Assembly (NCBI GenBank): GCA_002325375.1
Contig: DCRZ01000002.1
Location: forward strand, 859,198-923,197
Origin: Rhodospirillaceae bacterium UBA1479
GTDB taxonomy: Bacteria; Pseudomonadota; Alphaproteobacteria; Rhodospirillales; Casp-alpha2
Reading direction: 5' to 3'
DNA length: 64,000 nt
This document shows positions 52,787 through 61,714 of the stretch, piece after piece. Every line of letters begins with the position of its first letter. The stretch's first letter is position 1. Position numbers and translations under genes: made by a program. The notes under the pieces are model-generated. The model had not been told where the DNA came from, made no database searches, and saw only the letters and a program-made list of their open reading frames with translations.

Positions 52787-53551
52787 TCAGGCCTTGGGAT
52801 CGGGGCGGAATCCGGTTGCCACGACATAGCTTTCGGCGGAATCGGCACGGCTGGCCGGCGGCTTGGCATGCTTGACCATGGCAAAGCGCCGTTTCATTTG
52901 GGCCAGAAGCTCGTTTTCCGTCCCGCCCTTCAGCACCTTGGCGACGAAGCCGCCGCCGGGGGCCAGGACCTCGCAGGCGAAATCAAAAGCCGCCTCGCAC
53001 AGCCCCATGATGCGCAGATGGTCGGTCTGCCGATGGCCGGTGGCGGGCGCGGCCATGTCGCTCAGCACCAGGTCGGCGGGGCCGGTCAGGGCGTCCTTGA
53101 TGCGGTCGGGGGCGTCCGGGTCCATGAAGTCCTGCAGGATTACCGTGGCACTCTGGACCGGGTCCATGCCTTGAATGTCGATGGCCACGACCTGCCCACC
53201 TTTCGGGCCCTTGCCGGCGCCGACGGCATCGACGGCGACCTGGGTCCAGCCGCCGGGGGCGGCGCCCAGATCGACCACTCGGGCGCCCTTCTTCAGCAGG
53301 CCGAACATGGAATCGAGTTCCAACAGTTTGAACGCCGCGCGGGACCGATACCCCCGCGCCTTGGCCTCGGCCACGTAAGGGTCGTTCAACTGACGTTCCA
53401 GCCACATCTTGGACGACGTCTTGCGGCCCTTGGCGGTTTTTACGCGGTTGTGCAGGCCGCGCCCGGAAAATTGCGTCGTGCGCGTTTTCGTCGTGCCGGG
53501 GCGGCCTGAACCGGACCGCCCGGACCCTGACTTGCCTGAACCCGTGCTCAT
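52787..53551 (-). CDS. rlmE: 23S rRNA 2'-O-methyltransferase RlmE (FtsJ)
   Basis: Methylates the ribose of U2552 in 23S rRNA. After a Gly/Ser/Arg-rich N-terminal tail of about 30 residues the fold starts with WLERQLNDPYVAEAKARGYR; the K-D-K-E set is Lys in SRAAFKLLELD, Asp in LVLSDMAAP, Lys in VAKVLKGG and Glu in AESYVVATGF. The AdoMet loop is VVDLGAAPGGWTQV. It overlaps the ppx/gppA gene by ATGA, a coupled pair. Confidence 0.96.
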   Translation of the reverse strand: MSTGSGKSGSGRSGSGRPGTTKTRTTQFSGRGLHNRVKTAKGRKTSSKMWLERQLNDPYVAEAKARGYRSRAAFKLLELDSMFGLLKKGARVVDLGAAPGGWTQVAVDAVGAGKGPKGGQVVAIDIQGMDPVQSATVILQDFMDPDAPDRIKDALTGPADLVLSDMAAPATGHRQTDHLRIMGLCEAAFDFACEVLAPGGGFVAKVLKGGTENELLAQMKRRFAMVKHAKPPASRADSAESYVVATGFRPDPKA

Positions 53552-54564
53552 TGCTTGGCCGCGTCCTGCATCATGCGGACCAGCAGGCCCTCGCGCACGC
53601 CGCGGTCGGCGATGCGCAGCCGCCCGGCGGGCCAGCGCTTGGTGATCGCCTTGAGGATCGCGCAGCCCATGACCATCAGATCGGCCCGTTCAGGCCCGAT
53701 GCAGGGCAGGGCCTTGCGCGCCTCGCAGGGCATGGCCGACACCCGGTCGGCCAGCCGTTCAATATCGGTGAAGTCCAGGGTCAGGCCGTCGACCTGGGAA
53801 CGGTCGTAGCGGCTCAAGCCCAGGTGAATGGCGCCCAGGGTCGTCACCGTGCCCGAGGTGCCCAGCATCAAGGCCCCTTCGCGGGCGAAGGTTTCGGAAA
53901 TCCCGTATTCGGCGTCGAACGGAGCAAGCAGGGCATCAATCTCCATCACCAGGCATTGAAAGCGGTCGGCCGTGCAGTCGGGCGACGCGTTCTTTTCCAT
54001 CAGGTTCACCACGCCGATCGGCAGCGACAGGATGCCGATCGGGTGCGGCACGCAGGTCGTCAGGTCGATCCAGCTCAATTCCGTCGATCCGCCGCCGATG
54101 TCGAACATCAGGGCCCTGGAATGGCCGCCGGTCAGCAGCGGCAGGCAGCCCGCAAGGGTCAGGGTCGCTTCTTCCTCTGCCGGGATGGCTTCCAGCATGA
54201 TGCCGGTTTCCGCCTCGACCTTTTCAAAGAAGTCCTTGCAGTTGATGGCTTGGCGGCAGGCTTCCGTCGCGATATGACGGGACCGCACGACGTTATGGCG
54301 CCGGATTTTGCCGGCACAGACGCGGAGCGCCGAAATGGTCCGCTGGATGGCGTCCTCGCACAGGTTGCCCGATTTGCCCAGGCCTTCGCCCAGTCGGACG
54401 ATGCGGGAAAACCCGTCGATCACCACAGGGCCGTTGTCGGACGGCTCGGCGATCAGCATGCGGCAGTTGTGCGTGCCCAAGTCGATGGCCGCAAAGCAGG
54501 GCGCAGTGCCCTTGCTGCGGCGGCGGTGCCGGTGCGGCGAATTTGCTTGGGGCCACTTGGCCAT
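53548..54564 (-). CDS. Exopolyphosphatase/guanosine pentaphosphatase family protein
   Basis: A 338-residue protein of the Ppx/GppA type (ASKHA fold), acting on polyphosphate or pppGpp. Motifs are AAIDLGTHNCRMLIAEP, SRHIATEACRQA, MFDIGGGSTELSWID and LMLGTSGTVTTLGAIH. It is the short form without the C-terminal HD-like domain, common in alphaproteobacteria. The start ATG 54564 (MAKWPQANSPHRHRRRSKG) leads with a basic stretch. It is followed by rlmE with a four-base overlap. Confidence 0.9.
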   Translation of the reverse strand: MAKWPQANSPHRHRRRSKGTAPCFAAIDLGTHNCRMLIAEPSDNGPVVIDGFSRIVRLGEGLGKSGNLCEDAIQRTISALRVCAGKIRRHNVVRSRHIATEACRQAINCKDFFEKVEAETGIMLEAIPAEEEATLTLAGCLPLLTGGHSRALMFDIGGGSTELSWIDLTTCVPHPIGILSLPIGVVNLMEKNASPDCTADRFQCLVMEIDALLAPFDAEYGISETFAREGALMLGTSGTVTTLGAIHLGLSRYDRSQVDGLTLDFTDIERLADRVSAMPCEARKALPCIGPERADLMVMGCAILKAITKRWPAGRLRIADRGVREGLLVRMMQDAAKQ

Positions 54565-54696
54565 TGAGACTTCCAACGGTTCACTGCGGGTTATTCCCGC
54601 TTGACCGCCCATTCTAGTGATCGGCGGGCCTGGGTCCACCAAATCTATATCGTAATTAGGGTTTTGGCATATACGACGAAAACAGCGTCTCGTCAG

Positions 54697-54725
54697 TTGC
54701 GTTCCCGAAAGCCAATCGGTATATA
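54697..54725 (+). promoter_or_regulatory. Predicted promoter of tRNA-Gln
   Basis: TTGCGT and TATATA with 17 bases between, about 55 bases before the mature tRNA start. The 215-base gap also has to hold the divergent promoter of the ppx/gppA gene. Confidence 0.5.
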
Positions 54726-54779
54726 ACCGCCTTGGCGCGGTCCTGCCCCTCATATGGGGCGGCCAGCCGGACTTTCCAA

Positions 54780-54854
54780 TGGGGTGTGGTGTAATTGGTA
54801 ACACGACGGACTCTGACTCCGTTATTCAAGGTTCAAGTCCTTGCACCCCAGCCA
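54780..54854 (+). tRNA. tRNA-Gln (anticodon CTG)
   Basis: A complete cloverleaf: acceptor TGGGGTG pairs with CACCCCA, D arm GTGTAATTGGTAACAC, anticodon loop CTCTGAC giving CTG, T arm AGGTTCAAGTCCTT, discriminator G and encoded CCA. The anticodon reads CAG. Confidence 0.97.
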
Positions 54855-54860
54855 AAATGA

Positions 54861-54893
54861 AAAGGCGCTCCCCGATCAAGGGAGCGCCTTTTT
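54861..54893 (+). terminator. Intrinsic terminator after tRNA-Gln
   Basis: A perfect 12-base stem AAAGGCGCTCCC / GGGAGCGCCTTT with a 7-base loop and a T run, starting seven bases past the tRNA. Confidence 0.9.
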
Positions 54894-54923
54894 GATTCCG
54901 TATGCCGTGGTCGGGCGAGCGGC

Positions 54924-55451
54924 TCAGGTGCCGGCGCGCCGTTCCTCGGTGATCGGCTCGCTCACCTGGCGCCGGTCGGGGCCGATGTAGGCGCCGGCGG
55001 CGACCTGCGGTTTGTGCTGGGCGGCGATGGCCGAGACGATGCGGCGCAACAGGGCATCCGCCGTCACCGGTTTGATCAAAATCTCGTTCACGCCGGCGTT
55101 CATGGCGCGGGAAATCTTCATGCGGTCGACCGAGGCCATGGTCATGATGATCGGCAGATTGGGTGACGGGCTGCCTTCGGCGCGGCGCAGAAAGGCCGTG
55201 AACTCAACGCCGGGGATGGCCTTGAGGTCCCAATCGATGATGGCCAGGTGCGGTTCCTGGGTGCGCACGAGGCCAAGCGCCTCGGCCCCGTCGCGGGCCA
55301 GGTGCATGTCGCGCACGCCAAGCTGGGCCAGGGTGCGGCGCGTCTGGTGCAGGAAAAAATCCTGACTGTCGCCGACGACCACCGATAGCCGTGCGAACCG
55401 TTCGTTTTGCGGGGTTCCTGGTCGGAACCGCGTATTCGACATAATTCCCAT
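54924..55451 (-). CDS. Response regulator with altered acidic pocket and GPDRR tail
   Basis: A 175-residue receiver: Asp73 (LAIIDWDLKAIPG) is the phospho-acceptor, and Lys is in ILIKPVTA, but the acidic pair is reduced to a single Asp28 (VVVGDSQDF, Gly27 in place of the first acid). This may weaken magnesium binding and phosphorylation. The tail GAYIGPDRRQVSEPITEERR ends GT and resembles that of the regulator at 26.5 kb. No kinase is adjacent. The promoter lies in the 157-base gap before mnmC. Confidence 0.85.
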   Translation of the reverse strand: MGIMSNTRFRPGTPQNERFARLSVVVGDSQDFFLHQTRRTLAQLGVRDMHLARDGAEALGLVRTQEPHLAIIDWDLKAIPGVEFTAFLRRAEGSPSPNLPIIMTMASVDRMKISRAMNAGVNEILIKPVTADALLRRIVSAIAAQHKPQVAAGAYIGPDRRQVSEPITEERRAGT

Positions 55452-55608
55452 GGACCTGTTCTCCTGTCCGCGTTTCAGCCCCCTTCTGGGACCACCTCGC
55501 GCAGGATAAATCGCCAGGAATTACCAACTGGTTAAAAAACCTTAAGGTTTTGGGGGGAGGAGTGGAATTGAGCGCCGACAGATCGCCCATCCTGATATAG
55601 AAAAAGCC

Positions 55609-57570
55609 ATGACCCAGGAAATGCCCTCACCCGGCGTCCCGCCCCTGGGGCGGGCGCGGCTTGATTGGCGGGACGGCGTGCCGTGTTCCGCCGACTTCCG
55701 GGACATCTATTTTTCCCCCAAAGGCGGCCTGGACGAGGCGCGCCACGTGTTTCTCGACGGTATCGGCGGGCCCGAGGTCTGGCAGGGGCGGCCCCGGTTC
55801 ACGGTCGGCGAATTGGGATTCGGCACGGGCTTGAACGTGCTGGCCCTGTGGGATTCGTGGCGGCGCACGGCCCCGGCGGTTGCGCGCCTGCATGTCGTCT
55901 CGGTCGAGGGCTTTCCTTTGGAGCCGGGCGATCTGGCCGATGCCCATGCGGGGTTTCCCGAACTGGGCCCACTCGCGGCGGAACTGCGGGCGGCCTATCC
56001 GCGCCGGGTGCCGGGGTTCCACCGCCTGCGCCTCGATGGCGGCCGGGTCGCCCTGACCCTGCTGTTCGGCCCGGTCGGGGAGATGCTGAAAAAACTGACC
56101 GCCCGTATCGACGTCTGGTTCCTGGACGGCTTCGCGCCCCGCCGCAATCCGGAAATGTGGACCGACGGCGTGTTCCGCCAACTCGCGCGTCTGAGCGCGC
56201 CCGGCGCCCGTGTCGCCACGTTTTCCGCCGCGGGCACCGTGCGCCGGGGGCTGGCGGCGGCGGGGTTCGTCATGGCCAAGCGCCCGGGGTTCGCCGGCAA
56301 GCTGGAATGTCTGGCGGGCCGGTTCGACGCCGCCCCCGTGGATGACGGGGACGTTCCCTGGTACGCGGCCCCGCCCCCCCTCGGCCCGGGTGCGGCGGTC
56401 GCCGTGATCGGCGGCGGCATCGCCGGGCGGGCGGCGGCGCGGGCCCTGGCCGGGGAAGGCTTCCACCCGGTTCTGTTCGACGCGGGCGATGCGGCGGCGC
56501 AGCCGGAACGGGTGCTGATGTCGCCCCGTTTGGCCGGCCCGGACGATGTTTATGGCCGCTTCATGGCCCAGGCGTTCCTGCAGGCGGAAGGGCAGGGCGG
56601 TCTGCCGCCCGCCTCGGGCGCCCTGCATCTGCCGGCGGCGGCCGAGGTGCCGCGTCTTCAAGATTTTGCGGCCCGCCTGGGCTGGGACGGCGGGCTTGCC
56701 CAGTCCGTGGATGCGAAAACGGCCTCGGACCTTGCCGGAATTAAGACCCCGCGCGGCGGCATGTGGTATCCGGCGGCGCGGTTCGCGGGCCCCGCGACTG
56801 TCCTGGTATCGGCGATGCGAACGGCGCGGGTCACCGGGCTGTCTCTCGCCGATCCGGGCTGGCGGGTTGCCTTTGAAGGCGGCGGAACGGAAACCTTCGA
56901 TGCCGTGGTCCTGGCCGCGGGGCCGTGGTCGGGGACGCTGGTTCCCGGCGGCATTCCGGGCCTGCGCGCCAATCGGGGGCAATTGTGTCACCTGCCCGCC
57001 ACGGCGGCCTCCGCCCGTTTGCGCCTGCCGGTCAGCTTCGGCGGCCATATAACGCCATTAACCGGGGCCGGTGGCGGGGCCGTGCATGTGCTGGGGTCGT
57101 CCTATCGGCGCTGGGACCTGGCTGACCAGGGTGACGGATGGCGCGGGCTTGACGCAGGAGACATGACCTCGGCCCTGGATGGATTGGCCAAGGTGTTTCC
57201 GGACTTGGCGGGGGCCTGGCGGAAAGCCCCGCTCAAGGGCTGGGCGGGCCTGCGGGCGACCACGGCGGATCATCTGCCCTTCGTGGGGCCGCTGGCGGAC
57301 GTCGCCGGTTATCAGGCCGCCTACGCCGATTTGCATCACGGGCGGCGTGGAAATTGGCCGGCGGCCCCCTATCTGCGCAACGCCTTCGTCCTGTCCGGCC
57401 TGGGCTCGCGCGGTTATCAGACCGCGTTTCTGGGGGCGGAAATTCTGGCATCCACCATGGCGGGGGCGCCCAGCCCCGTGGACCGCGCGGTGGCCACGGC
57501 CATGCATCCCGCGCGCATGCTCATTCGCCACCTCCGGCGGCCGCCGGCGCAGCGGCAGCGGGAACCCTGA
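55609..57570 (+). CDS. mnmC: Bifunctional tRNA mnm5s2U34 synthesis protein MnmC
   Basis: Completes the mnm5s2U modification at the wobble position: the C-terminal FAD domain removes the carboxymethyl group and the N-terminal domain adds a methyl from AdoMet. In 653 residues, the methyltransferase motif GELGFGTGLNVLALW is at about residue 66 and DVWFLDGFAPRRNPEMW later; the oxidoreductase begins with AVIGGGIAGRAAARALAGEG at about residue 264 and ends with GLGSRGYQTAFLGAEILAS. It acts after MnmA (22.4 kb) on the same tRNAs. Followed by repeat sequence. Confidence 0.96.
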   Translation: MTQEMPSPGVPPLGRARLDWRDGVPCSADFRDIYFSPKGGLDEARHVFLDGIGGPEVWQGRPRFTVGELGFGTGLNVLALWDSWRRTAPAVARLHVVSVEGFPLEPGDLADAHAGFPELGPLAAELRAAYPRRVPGFHRLRLDGGRVALTLLFGPVGEMLKKLTARIDVWFLDGFAPRRNPEMWTDGVFRQLARLSAPGARVATFSAAGTVRRGLAAAGFVMAKRPGFAGKLECLAGRFDAAPVDDGDVPWYAAPPPLGPGAAVAVIGGGIAGRAAARALAGEGFHPVLFDAGDAAAQPERVLMSPRLAGPDDVYGRFMAQAFLQAEGQGGLPPASGALHLPAAAEVPRLQDFAARLGWDGGLAQSVDAKTASDLAGIKTPRGGMWYPAARFAGPATVLVSAMRTARVTGLSLADPGWRVAFEGGGTETFDAVVLAAGPWSGTLVPGGIPGLRANRGQLCHLPATAASARLRLPVSFGGHITPLTGAGGGAVHVLGSSYRRWDLADQGDGWRGLDAGDMTSALDGLAKVFPDLAGAWRKAPLKGWAGLRATTADHLPFVGPLADVAGYQAAYADLHHGRRGNWPAAPYLRNAFVLSGLGSRGYQTAFLGAEILASTMAGAPSPVDRAVATAMHPARMLIRHLRRPPAQRQREP

Positions 57571-57590
57571 GGCCAGGAATCACGGCCCAA

Positions 57591-57726
57591 GGCCCCTCAC
57601 CCTGTCCCTCTCCCCGTGCCGGGGCGAGGGAACTCCCGCCGCGCAGATCTCCCTCTCCCGCTTGCGGGGAAAGGACCGCACAAATTCTCCCTCTCCCCCT
57701 TGGGGGAGAGGGTCGGGGTGAGGGGG
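57591..57726. repeat. Dispersed palindromic repeat block between mnmC and argE
   Basis: Begins GGCCCCTCACCCTGTCCCTC and ends GGTCGGGGTGAGGGG, so the two ends are inverted copies; inside are further CCCTCTCCC/GGGAGAGGG-type units (CTCCCTCTCCC twice). This wording is that of a known class of dispersed intergenic repeats in alpha- and betaproteobacteria. It lies between convergent genes and may end transcription from both sides. Confidence 0.75.
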
Positions 57727-57745
57727 ATGGACTAAAGCGCGCGGA

Positions 57746-58906
57746 TCAGCTTGCGCAGACCTTGTCGGCCAGACGGGCCATGAAGCCTTCGCCCTTGGCG
57801 ACCTGATCCAGGGAGATGAATTCGTTGGGCTTATGGGCCTCGTTGATGGAACCCGGGCCGATGATGACGCAGGGCACCCCGGCGGACTGCTGGAACAGGC
57901 CCGCTTCCGTGCCGAAGGCGACGGCGGCGTGGTCGTTGCGCCCGGCCAGTTGCTTGGCCAGGGTCACGACCTCGTCCGTCGGGTCGGTGTCGAGGGCGGG
58001 GATGCCGGACAATTCCTCGACCTCGATGCCCGTTTCCGGGGAATGGGCCTTCATCTCGGCCTCCAGTTCGCCGACCATGGCCATGATCTCGGCCTGCAGG
58101 GCATCCGGGTCGTGTTTGGGTAGGTGGCGGAATTCGAAATCCATGCGGCAATGGCCGGGCACGATGTTCAACTGCTCGCCGCCCTTCATGACGCCCGTAT
58201 GCACGGTGGTGTAGGCGACGTCGTACAATTCGTCGAACGGGCCGTCACCGGCGATGCGGTCGGCCATGCCGCGCAGGAACACGGCCAGGCGGGCAGCGTA
58301 GTCGACGGCGTTCACCCCCATCGGCGTGAGGGACGAATGCGCTTCCTTGCCCTTGAAGATGGCGCGGAAGCTGCGCTTGCCCTTGTGCCCGACGCAGACC
58401 TGCATGCTGGTCGGCTCACCGATGATGCCCATGACCGGGCGGATCGGCTGTTCGTTCATCATCTTGATCAGCGAGCGCACGCCGATGCAGCCGACTTCCT
58501 CGTCATGGGAAAACGCCAGATGAATGGGCGTGGCCAGACCGCGCTTGAGGAATTCCGGGACGTAAGCCAGGGCGATGGCGATGAAGCTTTTCATGTCCGA
58601 CGTGCCGCGCCCGTACAGTTTGCCGTCCTTTTCCGTGACCTTGAACGGGTCCGTCGCCCAGTCCTGGCCGTCCACGGGCACCACGTCCGTATGGCCGGAC
58701 AGCATGATCCCGCCCCGGTCGGTCGGGCCCAGGGTGGCGTAAAGGTTGGCCTTGGTCCCCGTGGCGTCATGGATCAGTTGGCTGTCGACACCATGGCTTT
58801 TCAGGTAGTCCTGAACGAAGGCCATGAGTTCGAGGTTCGAATAGTGGCTGGTGGTATCGAAGCCCACGAGCTTTTCGATGAGCGGACGGCTGCGGAGGTC
58901 GGTCAT
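57746..58906 (-). CDS. argE: Acetylornithine deacetylase
   Basis: Removes the acetyl group from N-acetylornithine in arginine synthesis; a dinuclear zinc peptidase-fold enzyme (M20). In 386 residues: metal and catalytic motifs SGHTDVVPVDGQDW, GRGTSDMKSFIA and SHDEEVGCIGVRSL, then the lid domain with MDFEFRHLPKHD and GPGSINEAHKPNEFISLDQV. The wording favours true ArgE over succinyl-diaminopimelate desuccinylase. It stands alone; no other arg gene is seen. Confidence 0.92.
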   Translation of the reverse strand: MTDLRSRPLIEKLVGFDTTSHYSNLELMAFVQDYLKSHGVDSQLIHDATGTKANLYATLGPTDRGGIMLSGHTDVVPVDGQDWATDPFKVTEKDGKLYGRGTSDMKSFIAIALAYVPEFLKRGLATPIHLAFSHDEEVGCIGVRSLIKMMNEQPIRPVMGIIGEPTSMQVCVGHKGKRSFRAIFKGKEAHSSLTPMGVNAVDYAARLAVFLRGMADRIAGDGPFDELYDVAYTTVHTGVMKGGEQLNIVPGHCRMDFEFRHLPKHDPDALQAEIMAMVGELEAEMKAHSPETGIEVEELSGIPALDTDPTDEVVTLAKQLAGRNDHAAVAFGTEAGLFQQSAGVPCVIIGPGSINEAHKPNEFISLDQVAKGEGFMARLADKVCAS

Positions 58907-58971
58907 GGGGTTATGGGTCTGTATCTATTGTCGGGGATATGGGCACAAAATCGGCGCTTCCGTGGCGAAGG

Positions 58972-60330
58972 TCAAGGACCGCTATGCGGGTCGCTACCAG
59001 TTGCGTCGGGACGGGGCCCCACGCCGACGCGGCGCGCCAGCTTCGGCAGCATCAGGCCCATGGTCAGGCCGCGCAGGCTCATGAACACGGTGAAGGCGGC
59101 CCACAGGCCGTGATTGCCCCAGGTCGCGGTGACGAAGGGCACCGCGACGGCGAACGCGGCAAAGGAAATCGCCATGCTGTTGCGCATTTCGCGGGTCCAG
59201 GTGGCGCCGATGAAAATGCCGTCGAACTGAAAGCTCCAGACCGCGATGACCGGCAATGCCACCATCCAGGGCAGGTAGGCATAGGCTGTTTCACGGACCC
59301 CCGATACGGTCGATAGCGCATCGATGATGGCGTTGCCGAACAGCCAATAGGCGACCATGAACAATAGCGCGAACATCACACCCCAGCCGGTCGTGATCTT
59401 CACCGCCTGGCGGAACAGGGTGCGGTCGTGCGCCCCCACGGCCTGGCCGACCATGGCCTCGGCCGCGTTGGCGAACCCGTCGAGCGCGTAGGCCGTGAAC
59501 ATGGAGAATTGCAGCAACAGGGCATTGGCGGCCAGAACCTCGTCGCCCATGCGCGTGCCGGCCGAGGTGAACACGACGAAGGCCGCCTGCAGGCACATGG
59601 AACGGATGAAGATATCGCGGTTGACGCCCAGCATGCGGCGGATGCGCGAGGTGTCGCGGATGCGCTCCCAGCGCCAGCGTCCGCCCAGTTTGGCCAACTG
59701 ACGGACGGCCAGCCACAGGCCCAGCGCGCCGGCCGAATATTCGGAAATGATGGTCGCCCAGGCGACGCCGTCCACACCCCAGCCCAGCCCCAGCACGAAC
59801 CACACGTCGAGCACGATGTTCAACCCGTTCAGGAACACCTGGGCGATCAGGGCGGCCCGCATGTTCTGCACGCCGAAGAACCAGCCAAGCAGGGCGAAGT
59901 TCAACAGCGCCGCGGGAGCCCCCCAGATGCGGATCTGAAAATAGCTTTCCGTAAGCGGCCAGACGGCGTCGCTTGCCCCCATCAACCAGTGCGAGACGCC
60001 CAGGATCGGCAACTGCAGGGCAACCAGGCCGAGCCCCAGAACCGTCGACAACAGGCAGGCCCGCGCCAGCCAGGAGCGCATCTGGTCCGCATCCCCGGCC
60101 CCGTAGGATTGCGCCGTCAGTCCCGTCGTGCCCATGCGCAGGAAGTTCAGGGACGAATAGATCACGTTCATGATGACGGCGCCGATGGCGACCGCCCCCA
60201 TGTATTCGGCCCCCGGCAGGCGGCCGACCACGGCGGTATCGACCAGGCCCAGGAACGGCACGGTGACGTTGGTCGCGATGATCGGCAGGGCGAGCGCCCA
60301 GACGCGGCGGTTGAAGCTGGCTTGGCTCAT
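58972..60330 (-). CDS. MATE-family multidrug/toxin exporter (DinF-like)
   Basis: A 452-residue, twelve-helix membrane protein from ATG 60330 (MSQASFNRRVWALALPIIAT). The opening NVTVPFLGLVDTAVVGRLPG is the MATE/DinF signature, and LDGFANAAEAMVGQAVGAHD stands at the start of the second half. It exchanges organic cations or drugs for Na+ or H+; the substrate is unknown. The cNMP-binding gene lies 19 bases upstream. Confidence 0.9.
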   Translation of the reverse strand: MSQASFNRRVWALALPIIATNVTVPFLGLVDTAVVGRLPGAEYMGAVAIGAVIMNVIYSSLNFLRMGTTGLTAQSYGAGDADQMRSWLARACLLSTVLGLGLVALQLPILGVSHWLMGASDAVWPLTESYFQIRIWGAPAALLNFALLGWFFGVQNMRAALIAQVFLNGLNIVLDVWFVLGLGWGVDGVAWATIISEYSAGALGLWLAVRQLAKLGGRWRWERIRDTSRIRRMLGVNRDIFIRSMCLQAAFVVFTSAGTRMGDEVLAANALLLQFSMFTAYALDGFANAAEAMVGQAVGAHDRTLFRQAVKITTGWGVMFALLFMVAYWLFGNAIIDALSTVSGVRETAYAYLPWMVALPVIAVWSFQFDGIFIGATWTREMRNSMAISFAAFAVAVPFVTATWGNHGLWAAFTVFMSLRGLTMGLMLPKLARRVGVGPRPDATGSDPHSGP

Positions 60331-60349
60331 TGGGGGCGGCGGAGGCCGG

Positions 60350-60793
60350 TCAGCCCGTCGCGGCCGGGCCCGGATCGGCCCTGAGATTGGTTGCGCGCAG
60401 GCGCCGGGACAGATGCAGCAGCAGGTCCTTGTAAAGCCGCCCGGCAAAGGTCGGATTTTCCGACATCAGCGCGTCGATGGCGTTGCGGGGAATGGTCAGG
60501 ACTTCCGTGTCGCCATCGGCGATCAGGGTGGCGCTGGCCCCCTGGCCGTCGACGAAGGACATTTCGCCGACCACGTCGCCGGGGCCGAGCGGGCCGACGA
60601 ATTCGCTTAGATGTCCGCCTTCGAACACATGGGTGACGCGCAGCATGCCCTGCGCGACGACCATCAGGTTTTCGACCCGGTCGCCCTGGTTGATCACCGT
60701 GTCGCCGCTGCCGTAGGCATGGCCGACCGCGACCTGCATCAAGGTCTCGCGCTCGTCATCGGTGAGGTTTCGGAAGGAATGTTCCAGGGCCAT
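60350..60793 (-). CDS. Cyclic-nucleotide-binding domain protein
   Basis: A 147-residue protein consisting of one Crp-type beta-roll: VINQGDRVENLMVVAQGMLR, LGPGDVVGEMSFVDGQGASA, and a C-terminal helix ending LSRRLRATN. The phosphate-binding cassette GEMSFVDGQGASA resembles cAMP-binding sites. There is no helix-turn-helix, so it is not a Crp/Fnr transcription factor; a sensor or scaffold role is likely. It precedes the MATE gene. Confidence 0.85.
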   Translation of the reverse strand: MALEHSFRNLTDDERETLMQVAVGHAYGSGDTVINQGDRVENLMVVAQGMLRVTHVFEGGHLSEFVGPLGPGDVVGEMSFVDGQGASATLIADGDTEVLTIPRNAIDALMSENPTFAGRLYKDLLLHLSRRLRATNLRADPGPAATG

Positions 60794-60892
60794 GAAAACC
60801 TGCCTTGCCCCTCGGGCGGCGTGAATGGATCAAGGAACCTAGCAGATGTTTCACCGTCAAGGTAAGGCCCGGACGCGCGGACATGAAATTCT

Positions 60893-61699
60893 TCAAGGCC
60901 GCGCGGGGAAAGCTTCGCCGATCCAATCCCGAAGCCGGTCCCCCGACCGCGCGCCCAAAGCCGCAGCGGCGGCGTTGACGTGAGAGATCACGCCCGTTTC
61001 CCAAGCCGACGCGGCGTCACCTATGCGCGCCGACGTATGGGCGACGGTCACCGCCGGAATGGCGCGGGCGTCGAGGGCGGGCAGGCGGGTCACTCCCGCG
61101 CCGTCGATGCCGCCGCCGGCGTCGTTGAACGCGGCCAGGGATGCCACCGCCTTCAGGGCGCGGGCCGGGTCGCCGCCGACCAGCCCGCCGTGGGAGCCGG
61201 TGATCACGATCCGGCCGACATCCTCGGCCCTGACCAGAGACGCCGAGTCCGCGAGCACCACATCGGCGTCGCAGTTCCGGGCGATGACGCGGCGGCCTTC
61301 GTCGACCGGGGGCAGGCCGGTGGCCGGAATGATTGCCTGGGCCAGACGTTCGGCGGCCTCGGCGCAGGTCATCCCGACGGTGACGCCCAAATCGGCGGCG
61401 GCGGCGTTCATGGTGGAGATGACGCCCCGCGCCAGCATGTCGCCGGCATCGCCGATGCGCGCGGACTGATGGAACACGGCGGCGGCGGCCATGCCGGTCT
61501 GGTCGAGGGCATGGATGCCGGCGACCCCGGCATTGCCCAGCCCGCCGCCGGCGTCGTTCAGGACGACGGCCCGGAGGCCCGCCTTGGCCGCCAGATATCC
61601 GGGATAAAGCCCGCCGTGGGAACCGGAGACGACGACGCGCCCGCGATGGTCCGCATCGGCGTCGGTGATGGAAGGCAGCAGAAGGAGGTCATCGGTCAT
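60893..61699 (-). CDS. Unknown protein with tandem internal duplication (GSHGG/NDAGGG repeats)
   Basis: A 268-residue cytoplasmic protein made of two copies of the same unit, about residues 19-107 and 166-255, roughly half identical by eye. Each has GSHGGL, LNDAGGG or FNDAGGG, GVAGIHALD or GVTRLPALD, SARIGDA, and TGVIS or RGVIS followed by NAAAA. The repeated His, Asn-Asp and Arg look like a ligand or active site used twice or formed between halves. I know no function. The gene lies 99 bases upstream of the cNMP-binding gene and follows the YedE genes at 15 bases. Confidence 0.75.
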   Translation of the reverse strand: MTDDLLLLPSITDADADHRGRVVVSGSHGGLYPGYLAAKAGLRAVVLNDAGGGLGNAGVAGIHALDQTGMAAAAVFHQSARIGDAGDMLARGVISTMNAAAADLGVTVGMTCAEAAERLAQAIIPATGLPPVDEGRRVIARNCDADVVLADSASLVRAEDVGRIVITGSHGGLVGGDPARALKAVASLAAFNDAGGGIDGAGVTRLPALDARAIPAVTVAHTSARIGDAASAWETGVISHVNAAAAALGARSGDRLRDWIGEAFPARP

Positions 61700-61714
61700 G
61701 GCGGGGAGTTTACC

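Noticed and set aside
57591..57726. The CTCCCTCTCCC repeats as a CRISPR array.
   Set aside because: Units are few, unequal and palindromic as a block, with no constant spacer length and no cas genes.
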